In this document: piece by piece, positions 7,381-14,336 of the stretch
Layout of the letters: every line of letters begins with the position of its first letter
Numbering within the stretch: the first letter of the stretch is position 1
Origin: Pseudomonadota bacterium
GTDB taxonomy: Bacteria; Pseudomonadota; Alphaproteobacteria; Caulobacterales; Caulobacteraceae
Reading direction: 5' to 3'
Assembly: GCA_023445955.1 (NCBI GenBank)
Contig: JAEXJH010000404.1
Location: 1-14,961, forward strand
Length of the DNA stretch: 14,961 nucleotides
Position numbers and translations under genes: made by a program
The notes under the pieces: model-generated
The model's database searches: none
Seen by the model: the letters and a program-made list of their open reading frames with translations, nothing else
What the model was told of the DNA's origin: nothing

Positions 7381-7446
7381 AAGATTTAAGGACTCATTGC
7401 AAGATTTGCAGATATTCAGGTTATGCTAAGAACCCGGTTCTGCGAA
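7381..7446 (-). promoter_or_regulatory. Two short dyads between leuB and the chemoreceptor gene
   Basis: An AT-rich segment downstream of leuB contains TGCAA-GAT-TTGCA at 7398-7410 and GAACC-C-GGTTC at 7430-7440. The second sits just after the leuB stop and could be a weak terminator stem, or both could be operator half-sites for the chemoreceptor promoter. No confident -35/-10 pair could be assigned. Confidence 0.3.
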
Positions 7447-8499
7447 CTATATATTCGAGATCACCGCATCGCCCATCTGGACTGTGGTCAACTGACCGCC
7501 CAGGTCGCGGGTTTTGGCGCCTTGGTCGAGGGTCTTCTTGACCGCCGCCAGCAGCACGTCGGCCGCTTCGGTCTGCTTCAGCGACCAGCGCAGGGCCATC
7601 TCGAACGACAGGATGGCGGCCAGCGGATTGGCCAGGCCCTTGCCGGCGATGTCCGGCGCCGAGCCGTGGATGGGCTCATAGAGGCCGGGCTTGTTCGGAT
7701 CGCCGATGGCGGCCGAGGGCAGCATGCCCAGCGAGCCGGTCAGCATGGCCGCCGCGTCCGACAGGATGTCGCCGAACAGGTTGTCGGTGACGATGACGTC
7801 GAACTGCTTGGGCGCGCGGACCAGCTGCATGGCGCAGTTGTCGGCCAGGATGTGCTCCAGCTGGACGTCAGAGTATTCGCGGGCGTGCAGTTCGGTGATG
7901 ACCTGCTTCCACAGCAGGCCCGACTCCATGACGTTCGACTTCTCGGCCGAGTGGACCTTGTTGGTCCGGCCGCGAGCCAGCTCGAAGGCGACGCGGCCGA
8001 CGCGCTCGATCTCGCTGGTCGTGTAGACGGCGGTGTCATAGCCCCTTTTCTGGCCGTCCGGCAGGGTGTCGACCCCGCGCGGCTCGCCGAAATAGACGCC
8101 GCCGACCAGCTCGCGCACGAACATGATGTCCAGGCCCGAGACCAGCTCGGTCTTCAGGCTGGAGGCGCCGGCCAGGGCCTCGAAGCAATAGGCCGGGCGC
8201 AGGTTCGCATAGACGTCCATGGCCTTGCGCAGGCCCAGCAGGCCCGCTTCAGGGCGCAGGTGGCGCGGAACGTTGGCCCACTGCGGGCCGCCGACGGCGC
8301 CCATCAGCACCGCGTCGCTGGCGATGGCCTGGTCGCGCACCTCGTCCAGCAGCGGCGTGCCGTGGGCGTCATAGCTCATGCCGCCATAGGGGGCTTCCGA
8401 GACTTGGAGATCCGGGGTGAGGGCGGCCGCCACGCGGCGCACTTCCGCGCAGACTTCCGGGCCGATGCCGTCGCCGGGCAGGAGGAGCAGGGTGGACAT
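7447..8499 (-). CDS. leuB: 3-isopropylmalate dehydrogenase
   Basis: The 350-aa enzyme oxidises and decarboxylates 3-isopropylmalate to 2-ketoisocaproate with NAD+, the third step of leucine synthesis. It carries GDGIGPEV at 9-16, the substrate arginines of [13 protein letters not shown] (R91, R101) and [11 protein letters not shown] (R129, Y136), the catalytic lysine of HSAEKSNV (K187), metal-binding aspartates at 220, 244 and 248 ([10 protein letters not shown]), and the NAD-binding segment [15 protein letters not shown] (274-288). Length fits the family (about 350-365). The isopropylmalate-type motifs set it apart from isocitrate and tartrate dehydrogenases. It is the last gene of the leu cluster and follows the ABM monooxygenase gene by 12 nt. 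Its presence beside leuCD makes the assignment firm; leuA is not in the window. Confidence 0.97.
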   Translation of the reverse strand: MSTLLLLPGDGIGPEVCAEVRRVAAALTPDLQVSEAPYGGMSYDAHGTPLLDEVRDQAIASDAVLMGAVGGPQWANVPRHLRPEAGLLGLRKAMDVYANLRPAYCFEALAGASSLKTELVSGLDIMFVRELVGGVYFGEPRGVDTLPDGQKRGYDTAVYTTSEIERVGRVAFELARGRTNKVHSAEKSNVMESGLLWKQVITELHAREYSDVQLEHILADNCAMQLVRAPKQFDVIVTDNLFGDILSDAAAMLTGSLGMLPSAAIGDPNKPGLYEPIHGSAPDIAGKGLANPLAAILSFEMALRWSLKQTEAADVLLAAVKKTLDQGAKTRDLGGQLTTVQMGDAVISNI

Positions 8500-8511
8500 G
8501 GGGCTTCTCGC

Positions 8512-8814
8512 TCAGATTTTGCGGTAGTCGGAAACGTCGAAGGACGACAGGTCGCGGCCGTGCACGCCCAGCTCGGCGCAGGCGGCGCGCCAGGCGGCCA
8601 TGTGAGCCGTGGCGCGATGGAATTCCAAGGCGGCCTCGCTCTCGAAATGCTCGTAGACGCGGATCAGGCCGGGATCCAGCGGGTCCTCGGTCAGGGCGTA
8701 ATCCAGGCAGCCGGGCTCGGCGCGGGTGTTCTCGACCTGGGCGCGGAGGTGCGGGCGCAGGTCGGCGAGGCGCTCGGGGGCGATGCGGATCGTGCCGGCA
8801 AGGATGAGGGTCAT
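8512..8814 (-). CDS. Putative quinol monooxygenase, YgiN-like ABM domain
   Basis: The 100-aa protein has the antibiotic-biosynthesis-monooxygenase (ABM) dimeric ferredoxin-like fold pattern: strand LILAGTIRI, helix RLADLRPHLRAQVENTR, then EPGCLDYALTEDPLDPGLIRVYEHFESEAALEFHRATAHMAAW. The GCLDY and ExxESxxAxxxH elements are typical of YgiN-type quinol monooxygenases. Such proteins act without metal or flavin on quinol-like or aromatic substrates, but many ABM proteins have no known function. It lies between leuD and leuB on the same strand, 12 nt before leuB, so it is very likely transcribed with the leucine genes. No strong Shine-Dalgarno is visible (a GAGG lies about 13 nt upstream). The reason for its place in the leu cluster is not clear from sequence. 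Confidence 0.87.
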   Translation of the reverse strand: MTLILAGTIRIAPERLADLRPHLRAQVENTRAEPGCLDYALTEDPLDPGLIRVYEHFESEAALEFHRATAHMAAWRAACAELGVHGRDLSSFDVSDYRKI

Positions 8815-8847
8815 GAGCGCGGAAGCCTCAAGGCGGTGGGGCGAATT

Positions 8848-8929
8848 CCTCGTCCTTCGACAGGCTCAGGATGAGAAATTCGACTGCGATGCAAAGTAGC
8901 CCTCATCCTGAGCCTGTCGAAGGACGAGG
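8848..8929. repeat. 28-bp perfect inverted repeat (REP/BIME-like) between leuD and the ABM gene
   Basis: The arm at 8848-8875 (starting CCTCGTCCTTCGACAGGC) and the arm at 8902-8929 (starting CTCATCCTGAGCCTGTCG) are exact reverse complements over 28 bp, separated by 26 nt of AT-richer sequence. The unit with its TCCTGAGCCTGTCGAAGGA core resembles a short palindromic element dispersed between genes in many proteobacterial genomes. The two opposed copies form a BIME-like pair and, in RNA, a very stable stem. That the unit is repeated elsewhere is from general knowledge, not visible here. Confidence 0.8.
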
Positions 8930-8939
8930 GCGGGCCCGC

Positions 8940-9548
8940 TTACGCCTCCAGCCAGGGCTGGCTGATCGCGCGCTTGCTCTCGAACACGTCGATGTCGCCG
9001 CCGTGCTGCAGGGTCTCGCCGATGGCGTCGAGGCCCTTGAGCATCTTCTCTTTGCGTACTGGGTCGATGTCGAAGCGGATCGTCTTGCCCGACGGCGAGA
9101 TCACGGTCTGGGCTTCCAGGTCGACGCTGACCATGTGGTTGCCGCCCTTGGCCTCGTCCATCAGGAGCGCCAGCTCTTCGGCGCTGACCACCACCGGCAG
9201 CAGGCCGTTGTTGAAGCAGTTGTTGTTGAAGATGTCGGCGAAGCTGGTCGAGATCACGCACATGATCCCGTAGTCCATCAGCGCCCACGGCGCGTGCTCG
9301 CGCGAGCTGCCGCAGCCGAAGTTGTCGCCGGCGATCAGCACGCTGGCGTTCTTGTACTCCGGCCGGTTCAGCACGAAGTCGCTGATCTCGGCGCCGTCGC
9401 CGTCGAAGCGGAAGTCGTAGAACAGGCCCTTGGCCAGGCCCTCGCGCTCCACGGTCTTGAGGAACTGCTTGGGGATGATCTGGTCGGTGTCGATATTGGC
9501 CAGCTCCAGCGGAGCCGCGCGGCCGTCGAGGCGGGTGAAGGCGCGCAT
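8940..9548 (-). CDS. leuD: 3-isopropylmalate dehydratase small subunit
   Basis: The 202-aa subunit pairs with LeuC to form isopropylmalate isomerase, which interconverts 2- and 3-isopropylmalate through dehydration and rehydration. It shows the N-terminal substrate-loop motif [14 protein letters not shown] (18-31) and the swivel-domain signature [16 protein letters not shown] (75-90), followed by [17 protein letters not shown] (102-118). Length matches LeuD proteins (about 200 aa). The frame is open much further upstream, within leuC in another frame, but ATG 9548 gives the standard N-terminus [20 protein letters not shown] and overlaps the leuC stop by one base (TGATG), which implies translational coupling. 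The stop is followed closely by the 28-bp inverted repeat. Confidence 0.97.
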   Translation of the reverse strand: MRAFTRLDGRAAPLELANIDTDQIIPKQFLKTVEREGLAKGLFYDFRFDGDGAEISDFVLNRPEYKNASVLIAGDNFGCGSSREHAPWALMDYGIMCVISTSFADIFNNNCFNNGLLPVVVSAEELALLMDEAKGGNHMVSVDLEAQTVISPSGKTIRFDIDPVRKEKMLKGLDAIGETLQHGGDIDVFESKRAISQPWLEA

Positions 9549-10984
9549 CAGGCGGTCTCCTCCAGGAAGGTGCGCACGTCGGTCAGGTGGCCGGCGATCG
9601 CCGCCGCCGCCGCCATGGCGGGGGAGACGAGGTGGGTGCGGCCGGCGCGGCCCTGGCGGCCTTCGAAGTTGCGGTTGCTGGTCGAGGCGCAGCGCTCCTG
9701 CGGGGCCAGCTTGTCGGGGTTCATGGCCAGGCACATCGAGCAGCCGGGCTCGCGCCAGTCGAAGCCGGCGGCCTTGAAGATGGCGTCCAACCCTTCGGCC
9801 TCGGCCTGTTCCTTCACCAGGCCCGAGCCGGGGACGACCATCGCCTTGACGTGCGGGGCAACGAGGCGGCCGTGCAGGAAGGCTTCCTGCACCACGGCGG
9901 CGGCGGCGCGCATGTCCTCGATGCGGCTGTTGGTGCACGAGCCGATGAAGACGCGGTCGACGCGGGCTTCCGAGATCGGCTGGCCGGCGGTCAGGCCCAT
10001 ATAGTCCAGCGCCCGGTGCGCGGCCGCGCGCTTGTCGGGCGTGGCGAAGCTTTCCGGGTCCGGAACATTGCCGGTGACGGGGATGACGTCCTCGGGGGAC
10101 GTGCCCCAGGTGACCATCGGCACGAGGGCCGCGCCGTCGATGACGACCGTGCGGTCGAAGACGGCGTCTTCGTCGGTGAACCAGGTCTTCCAGTGCGACA
10201 GGGCCATGTCCCAGGCCGCGCCCTTGGGGGCGGAGGGCTTGCCCTGGATATAGGCGAAGGTCTTCTCGTCCGGCGCCACCAGGCCGGCCTTGGCGCCGCC
10301 CTCGATGGTCAGGTTGCAGAGGGTCATGCGGCCCTCCATCGACAGCTCGCGCACGGCCTGGCCGGCGAACTCGATGACATAGCCGGTGCCGCCGGCGGTG
10401 CCGATCTCGCCGATCACAGCCAGGGCGATGTCCTTGCCGGTGACGCCAGGGCCTAAGCTGCCGTCGACGCGGACCAGCATGTTCTTCGCCTTCTTCTGGC
10501 GCAGGGTCTGGGTGGCCAGCACATGCTCGACCTCGGACGTGCCGATGCCGTGGGCCAGGGCCCCGAAGGCGCCGTGGGTCGAGGTGTGGCTGTCGCCGCA
10601 GACGATGGTCATGCCCGGCTGGGTGCGGCCCTGCTCGGGTCCGACCACGTGGACGATGCCGTTGCGGATGTCGCCCATCGGGAAGAACTCGATGCCGTTG
10701 TCGGCGACGTTGCGGGCCAGGGTCTTGAGCTGCAGGCGCGCTTCTTCGTCCGCCACGGCGTCGACGCCCAGGGCCTGGCCCTCGGTCGGGATGTTGTGGT
10801 CCGCCACGGCGAGCGTGCGATCGGGCCGGCGCACCTTGCGACCGGCCGCGCGAAGGCCGGCGAAGGCCTGCGGGGTCGTGACCTCATGGATGAGGTGCAG
10901 GTCGATATAGAGGATCGCCTCGCCGTCGGTTTCGTTGACGACGTGAGCGTCCCAGATCTTGTCGTAGAGGGTTTTGCCGGACAT
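9548..10984 (-). CDS. leuC: 3-isopropylmalate dehydratase large subunit
   Basis: The 478-aa subunit belongs to the aconitase superfamily and carries the [4Fe-4S] cluster of isopropylmalate isomerase. Cluster ligands are C350 in [10 protein letters not shown] and C415/C418 in [10 protein letters not shown]. Other signatures are DHNIPT (62-67), [31 protein letters not shown] (129-159) and NRNFEGRQG (438-446). Length is normal for LeuC (about 465-480). ATG 10984 gives the usual [16 protein letters not shown] start; no strong Shine-Dalgarno is apparent. It is the first gene of the leuC-leuD-ABM-leuB cluster, and the 297 nt upstream contain a structured element (about 11057-11229) that may control it. 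A LysR gene ends upstream on the same strand. Confidence 0.98.
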   Translation of the reverse strand: MSGKTLYDKIWDAHVVNETDGEAILYIDLHLIHEVTTPQAFAGLRAAGRKVRRPDRTLAVADHNIPTEGQALGVDAVADEEARLQLKTLARNVADNGIEFFPMGDIRNGIVHVVGPEQGRTQPGMTIVCGDSHTSTHGAFGALAHGIGTSEVEHVLATQTLRQKKAKNMLVRVDGSLGPGVTGKDIALAVIGEIGTAGGTGYVIEFAGQAVRELSMEGRMTLCNLTIEGGAKAGLVAPDEKTFAYIQGKPSAPKGAAWDMALSHWKTWFTDEDAVFDRTVVIDGAALVPMVTWGTSPEDVIPVTGNVPDPESFATPDKRAAAHRALDYMGLTAGQPISEARVDRVFIGSCTNSRIEDMRAAAAVVQEAFLHGRLVAPHVKAMVVPGSGLVKEQAEAEGLDAIFKAAGFDWREPGCSMCLAMNPDKLAPQERCASTSNRNFEGRQGRAGRTHLVSPAMAAAAAIAGHLTDVRTFLEETA

Positions 10985-11056
10985 GGCGGGGATATAGGGC
11001 GGATCGTGCGTCGAAATCCAGTGGGAGCCCGGCTCTGCGACGGATTATTCCCCTCT

Positions 11057-11229
11057 GTGGCTTGCCCGCCCCGACCTTCCAGCCCTGGAACGACATAGGG
11101 CGCGCCAGTGGTTTCGGCGCGCCCTAGCATCATTCTTTGCTTCCGGGGGCCGATGGCTCCGCCCGGAAAGGGCCGTCCACTAGAAAGGAGACGGTCTGGA
11201 AGCCCGACCTGAGCCGGGGGTGAAGCCAC
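11057..11229 (-). promoter_or_regulatory. Candidate structured leader RNA upstream of leuC (or independent small RNA)
   Basis: Nested complementary arms are present: P1 GTGGCTT (11057-11063) with AAGCCAC (11223-11229); P2 CCCCG (11069-11073) with CGGGG (11215-11219); P3 CTTCCAG (11076-11082) with CTGGAAG (11196-11202). Inside are three hairpins: an 11-bp stem at 11096-11106/11116-11126, a 7-bp stem at 11141-11147/11162-11168, and a 5-bp stem at 11173-11177/11190-11194. The CTTCCAG arm can alternatively pair locally with CTGGAA at 11085-11090. Strand cannot be decided from Watson-Crick pairs alone; minus is chosen because leuC lies 72 nt beyond. The arms are seen in the sequence; the RNA function is inferred. 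Confidence 0.45.
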
Positions 11230-11249
11230 CATCTCACGTACCAAGGTTT

Positions 11250-11272
11250 TGTCAATAAGCGTGCGATCGCAC
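11250..11272 (-). promoter_or_regulatory. TTGACA -35-like element and 12-bp palindrome upstream of the leuC leader
   Basis: On the minus strand TTGACA lies at 11255-11250, just upstream of the structured leader; no good -10 is found at 16-18 nt. The perfect palindrome GTGCGATCGCAC occupies 11261-11272, about 10 nt after the LysR stop. It could be an operator overlapping the leuC promoter. Weak evidence for promoter function. Confidence 0.3.
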
Positions 11273-11281
11273 CAAGCTTGA

Positions 11282-12241
11282 CTACAGGGGGCGGCTGAGC
11301 GGCGAGGCCTCGTCCGTGGCCGTGGGCTCCATCGCCGCATAGTGGGCGATCAGCGGATCGGCGGCGGCCTGGGCCAGCACCCAGTCTCGAAAGGCCGCGA
11401 TCTTGCGCACCCGCACCCGCTCGCTGGGATAGGCCAGCCAGTAGCCGCCGGTGTAGCGGGCCACGACGTCGAACGGCTGAACCAGCCGCTTCTCGGCCAG
11501 CTCGCGGGCGAAGAAGATCGGCGAGCCCAGGGCCACGCCGTGGTGGGCCAGGGCGCTGGCGACCTCGAGGGCCTGGGCGTCGGAGGCCAGGCGCGGCGCG
11601 GCGCGATCGCTGGCGGACACCCCGGCCGCCTGGAACCATTCGGCCCACTCGCGGGCGACGCCGATGCGGGGCAGATCCATAAGGTCGTCTGGCCACTCGA
11701 CCCCGCCGACCCGGGCCAGAAACTCCGGCGTGCAAAGGGGCGTCTGCACGGCGGGGATAAGGAAATGTGATGTCATGCCCGGCCACTGGCCCTGGCCGCC
11801 GCGCAGGGCCATGTCGACGCCTTCGCGCGACAGGTCGATGACCCGGCTGGACGCCTCCAGACGGACGGCGATGCGCGGATGGGCGATCTGGAAACCGCCC
11901 AGGCGAGGGGCCAGCCACTGACCGCCGAGGCTCTGGACGGTGGTGATCGACAGCACGCCTTCCTCGACCTCGACCAGGTCCGACACCGCCGAGCGCAGCT
12001 GGGACAAGGCCTCGGTCGCCACCCGCGACAGGCGCTCGCCGGCCGAGGTCAGGGTCACCTCGCGTGGCAGGCGGTTGAACAGCGGCTGGTCCAGGCGCTG
12101 CTCCAGCGCCTTCACCTGCCAGCTGACGGCGGCCTGGGTCACGCCCAGCTCGTCGGCGGCGCGGGTGAAGCTCTTCAGGCGCGCGGCCGCCTCGAACACC
12201 CGGATGGCGCTGAGCGGGATGCGGGCAAGGATGTCGGCCAT
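11282..12241 (-). CDS. LysR-family transcriptional regulator, GcvA-like
   Basis: The 319-aa regulator has an N-terminal winged helix-turn-helix (SAIRVFEAAARLKSFTRAADELGVTQAAVSWQVKALEQRL, about residues 11-50) and a C-terminal effector-binding domain of the periplasmic-binding-protein fold. The strong similarity of its DNA-binding domain to GcvA/AmpR-type regulators is a family impression. ATG 12241 is chosen over the upstream TTG because AAGG sits 7 nt before it. The start region lies inside a CCATAAG-N5-CTTATGG dyad (12238-12256) with T-N11-A geometry, which fits autoregulation. It is divergent from a 42-aa small protein and upstream of leuC on the same strand, with 297 nt between. Control of leuC by it is possible but not shown; the ligand is unknown. 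Confidence 0.93.
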   Translation of the reverse strand: MADILARIPLSAIRVFEAAARLKSFTRAADELGVTQAAVSWQVKALEQRLDQPLFNRLPREVTLTSAGERLSRVATEALSQLRSAVSDLVEVEEGVLSITTVQSLGGQWLAPRLGGFQIAHPRIAVRLEASSRVIDLSREGVDMALRGGQGQWPGMTSHFLIPAVQTPLCTPEFLARVGGVEWPDDLMDLPRIGVAREWAEWFQAAGVSASDRAAPRLASDAQALEVASALAHHGVALGSPIFFARELAEKRLVQPFDVVARYTGGYWLAYPSERVRVRKIAAFRDWVLAQAAADPLIAHYAAMEPTATDEASPLSRPL

Positions 12242-12256
12242 AAGCAAGCCTTATGG
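12238..12256. promoter_or_regulatory. Candidate LysR-type operator at the LysR start
   Basis: CCATAAG-CAAGC-CTTATGG is a perfect 7-5-7 dyad containing T-N11-A (T12241 to A12253), the general LysR-box geometry. It overlaps the LysR ribosome binding site and start codon, a position suited to autorepression, and lies about 80 nt upstream of the divergent small gene. Confidence 0.4.
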
Positions 12257-12337
12257 ATGGCCAAGGAGGCCGCGTTTGTTTCGCGTCAGCATAACGCCGA
12301 TCTTCGGTTGTGTCGAAGAGCCAAAGGAGAGGCGACG

Positions 12338-12466
12338 ATGATGGACGAAGCCCTCAAGAACCATAGAGAAATGTCGTTTGGCTGGGTGCTGGCCCTGCAA
12401 CAGGTCTGGGCGGCCCTGCGCGCGCCGAGCGCGAAGCCTGGCCGACGCTATCTGGCCCCGCGATAA
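12338..12466 (+). CDS. Small protein, 42 aa, divergent from the LysR gene
   Basis: The reading frame begins MMDEALKNHREMSFGWVLAL and ends GRRYLAPR. An AAGGAG Shine-Dalgarno stands 8 nt before the first ATG, one of the best ribosome binding sites in the window, which is the main reason to call it. The middle (FGWVLALQQVWAALRA, about residues 14-29) is moderately hydrophobic and could form an amphipathic or membrane-peripheral helix; the C-terminus is basic. No family is recognised. It is transcribed away from the LysR gene, so it may be that regulator's target. Its stop is 6 nt from the convergent stop of the AraC gene. ATG 12341 is the second possible start. Confidence 0.6.
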   Translation: MMDEALKNHREMSFGWVLALQQVWAALRAPSAKPGRRYLAPR

Positions 12467-12472
12467 GCCAGC

Positions 12473-13360
12473 TTAGGCCGCAGTCTGCAGACGCTGGACG
12501 TCCCGCTTGGGCGGCGCGCCGAACAGGCGGGCGTATTCGCGGCTGAACTGCGACGGACTCTCGTAGCCGACCTCGAAGGCGGCGGTCTCGACGTTCGCGC
12601 CGTGGGCCACCATCAGGCGGCGGGCCTCCAGCAGCCGCAGCTGCTTCTGATACTGCAGCGGCGTGTACGAGGTCAGGGTCTTGAACTGCCGGTGAAAGGC
12701 CGAGACGCTCATATGCGCGATCTCCGCCAGGTCCTCGACGCGGACGGTGTCGCGGAAGCGGTCGCGCAGGGACCGCAGCGCGTCGGTGACGTGGCGCGAG
12801 GGACCGGTCTTCACGGCCAGCCGCGCGGTGTCGCCGCCGTGCGGTCCGACCAGCAGCCAGTAGCAGATCTCGCGCATGATCGCCGGATGCAGCGCCGGGA
12901 CGGCTTGCGGCGTCTCCAGCAGGCGCGCCAGCCGCAGCGCGCAGTCGGCCAGCGGGCCGTCGAACTCGGCGACGAACACGCCCAGACGCGGCGGGCCGCT
13001 GACGTCGGGCAGCGTCTCCAAGGTCTCGGCGACTTCGCGCAGCACCGACAGGTCCAGCTCGAACATCAAGACCAAGCACGGCGCGCCAGGCATGGCCTCG
13101 AACACCTTGCCGACCGAGGGGGTCTCGACCCCGATCACCAAGGCTTGGCCGGCGCGGTATTCCAGCTGCTGGCCGCCGAAATTGCCCCACTTGGCGCCTT
13201 GGGCCACCAGGCAGACGGCGGGCCCGGACAGGATGTGGCTGGGCGGCTTGGGATGGTCCGAGCGCATGACCGCCACACCGGGGATCGGCGTGCGAAACGG
13301 GCTCTCTCCGGTCTGGCGCTCGGTGTAGCGCAGCAGGGTTTCGGCCAAGGGGCTTGCCAT
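12473..13360 (-). CDS. AraC-family transcriptional regulator with AraC_N sensor domain
   Basis: The 295-aa protein has an N-terminal cupin-like effector domain (about 20-175; VCLVAQGAKW and GQALVIGVETP are typical of the AraC_N group) and a C-terminal AraC DNA-binding domain with two helix-turn-helix units: about 207-228 (VEDLAEIAHMSVSAFHRQFK) and about 255-278 (VETAAFEVGYESPSQFSREY), ending in the conserved FGAPPKRD. ATG 13360 has GGAG with a 6-nt spacer. It is divergent from a short-chain dehydrogenase gene with 135 nt between, a common arrangement for this group in which the regulator controls the adjacent oxidoreductase. An interrupted inverted repeat in the intergenic region is a candidate binding site. 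The inducer is unknown; aldehydes, alcohols or aromatic compounds are plausible but not shown. Confidence 0.94.
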   Translation of the reverse strand: MASPLAETLLRYTERQTGESPFRTPIPGVAVMRSDHPKPPSHILSGPAVCLVAQGAKWGNFGGQQLEYRAGQALVIGVETPSVGKVFEAMPGAPCLVLMFELDLSVLREVAETLETLPDVSGPPRLGVFVAEFDGPLADCALRLARLLETPQAVPALHPAIMREICYWLLVGPHGGDTARLAVKTGPSRHVTDALRSLRDRFRDTVRVEDLAEIAHMSVSAFHRQFKTLTSYTPLQYQKQLRLLEARRLMVAHGANVETAAFEVGYESPSQFSREYARLFGAPPKRDVQRLQTAA

Positions 13361-13442
13361 GAACGGCTCCGGTCCGGGACGAGCTCAATGTAGGGCGTGG
13401 GCAGGAATAGGCAAGAAATCGCCGGGTCCCGGCATGCCGTTC
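13361..13442. promoter_or_regulatory. Candidate operator in the AraC/SDR intergenic region
   Basis: A bipartite inverted repeat is present: GAACGGC-N6-CCGGGAC at 13361-13380 and GTCCCGG-N3-GCCGTTC at 13426-13442. Both 7-nt blocks are exact reverse complements. The inner part of the right half is also a perfect palindrome, CGGCATGCCG (13430-13439). The left half overlaps the AraC ribosome binding site. Operator function is inferred. Confidence 0.35.
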
Positions 13443-13495
13443 CGGGCGTTTCCCGCGCAGGATGTGCTCACTGATCCCCCACAGGAACCTCTCCC

Positions 13496-14248
13496 ATGTC
13501 CAAGATCGCGATCATCACCGGCGCCAGCCGCGGCATTGGCCGTGACGCCGCCCTGCGCCTGGCCGAACGCGGCGTACGCTCGATCATCACCTACAAGTCC
13601 AACCAGGCCGAGGCCGAAGCGGTGGTCGCCCTGATCGAGACGGCCGGCGCCAAGGCCGTGGCCTTGCAACTCGACGTCGGCGACGCGGCCTCGTTTGCGG
13701 GTTTCGCCGAGCAGGTGCGCGGAGCGCTGGCCCAGCTGGGCGCCGAGCGCTTCGATTACCTGGTCAACAACGCCGGCACCTCCTCGGCCGCGTCGCTGAT
13801 GACGATCGGCCAGGCCGAGATGGACGCGCTCTACGCCGTGCACCTGAAGGGGCCGCTGTTCCTGACCCAGGCGCTGCTGCCGCTGATGAACGACGGCGGG
13901 CGGATCGTGAACATCTCGTCGGGCTTGGCGCGCTTCGCCATGCCGGGCCGGGTCGGCTATGGCCCGATCAAGGCCGCCGTCGAGGCCCTGACCCGCTACA
14001 TGGCCGTGGAGCTGGGGCCGCGCCGGATCACCGCCAATGTCGTGGCTCCCGGCGCCATCGCCACCGACTTCAGCGGCGGCATGGTTCGCGACAATCCGCA
14101 GATCAACAAGGCCGTCGCCGACAACACGGCCCTGGGCCGGGTGGGCCTGCCCGAGGATGTGGGCCCGGTGATCGCCGGCCTGCTGTCGGACGAGTTCGGC
14201 TGGATCAACGCTCAGCGGATCGAGGTCTCGGGCGGCACGCACATCTGA
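13496..14248 (+). CDS. Short-chain dehydrogenase/reductase (SDR), 250 aa
   Basis: A classical SDR with a Rossmann fold: TGASRGIG at 8-15 binds the dinucleotide, D60 (LDVGD) contacts adenine, NNAG lies at 91-94, and the catalytic serine, tyrosine and lysine are S141/S142, Y155 and K159 (YGPIK). The arginine in TGASRGIG favours NADP(H). The position usually held by the fourth catalytic residue, asparagine, reads histidine (AVHLKGP, H116), which is seen in some SDR subgroups. Length is typical (about 250). ATG 13496 has AGGA nine bases upstream. It is divergent from the AraC regulator and is probably its target; the substrate cannot be read from sequence. It runs toward rplS and shares a terminator hairpin with it. 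Confidence 0.93.
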   Translation: MSKIAIITGASRGIGRDAALRLAERGVRSIITYKSNQAEAEAVVALIETAGAKAVALQLDVGDAASFAGFAEQVRGALAQLGAERFDYLVNNAGTSSAASLMTIGQAEMDALYAVHLKGPLFLTQALLPLMNDGGRIVNISSGLARFAMPGRVGYGPIKAAVEALTRYMAVELGPRRITANVVAPGAIATDFSGGMVRDNPQINKAVADNTALGRVGLPEDVGPVIAGLLSDEFGWINAQRIEVSGGTHI

Positions 14249-14265
14249 GACTCTTCCGCACCGAC

Positions 14266-14300
14266 CAAAGAAAAAGGCCCCGGCGTTTCCGCCGGGGCCT
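14266..14300 (-). terminator. Rho-independent terminator of the trmD-rplS transcript (possibly bidirectional)
   Basis: AGGCCCCGGCG (14275-14285) and CGCCGGGGCCT (14290-14300) form an 11-bp GC-rich stem with a 4-nt loop. On the minus strand it is followed by TTTTTCTTT, the expected U-tract, 37 nt after the rplS stop. On the plus strand the stem may also stop the SDR transcript, but there the tail is CGTTC rather than a T-run. Confidence 0.92.
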
Positions 14301-14336
14301 CGTTCATGTCCGAAGGCCAGAAACCTGGCCTGGGGC

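Noticed and set aside
7423..8874. 483-codon open frame opposite leuB and the ABM gene
   Set aside because: It is a shadow of leuB on the other strand, with no recognisable domain.
8940..9938. 332-codon version of leuD
   Set aside because: LeuD is about 200 aa, and the standard N-terminus begins at 9548, overlapping the leuC stop by one base. The extra residues are a shadow of leuC.
11057..11229. Identification of the structured element as 6S RNA
   Set aside because: Length and rod-like closing stem are compatible, but I cannot match conserved 6S positions by eye, and the three inner hairpins are not the usual 6S layout.
11130..11237. A 35-codon frame (GTG start, two adjacent Trp codons, TGA just before the 11-bp hairpin) as a leader peptide for leuC
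   Set aside because: There is no Shine-Dalgarno, only three scattered Leu codons, and the frame is also open as a non-coding frame through the LysR gene. The openness is explained by high GC.
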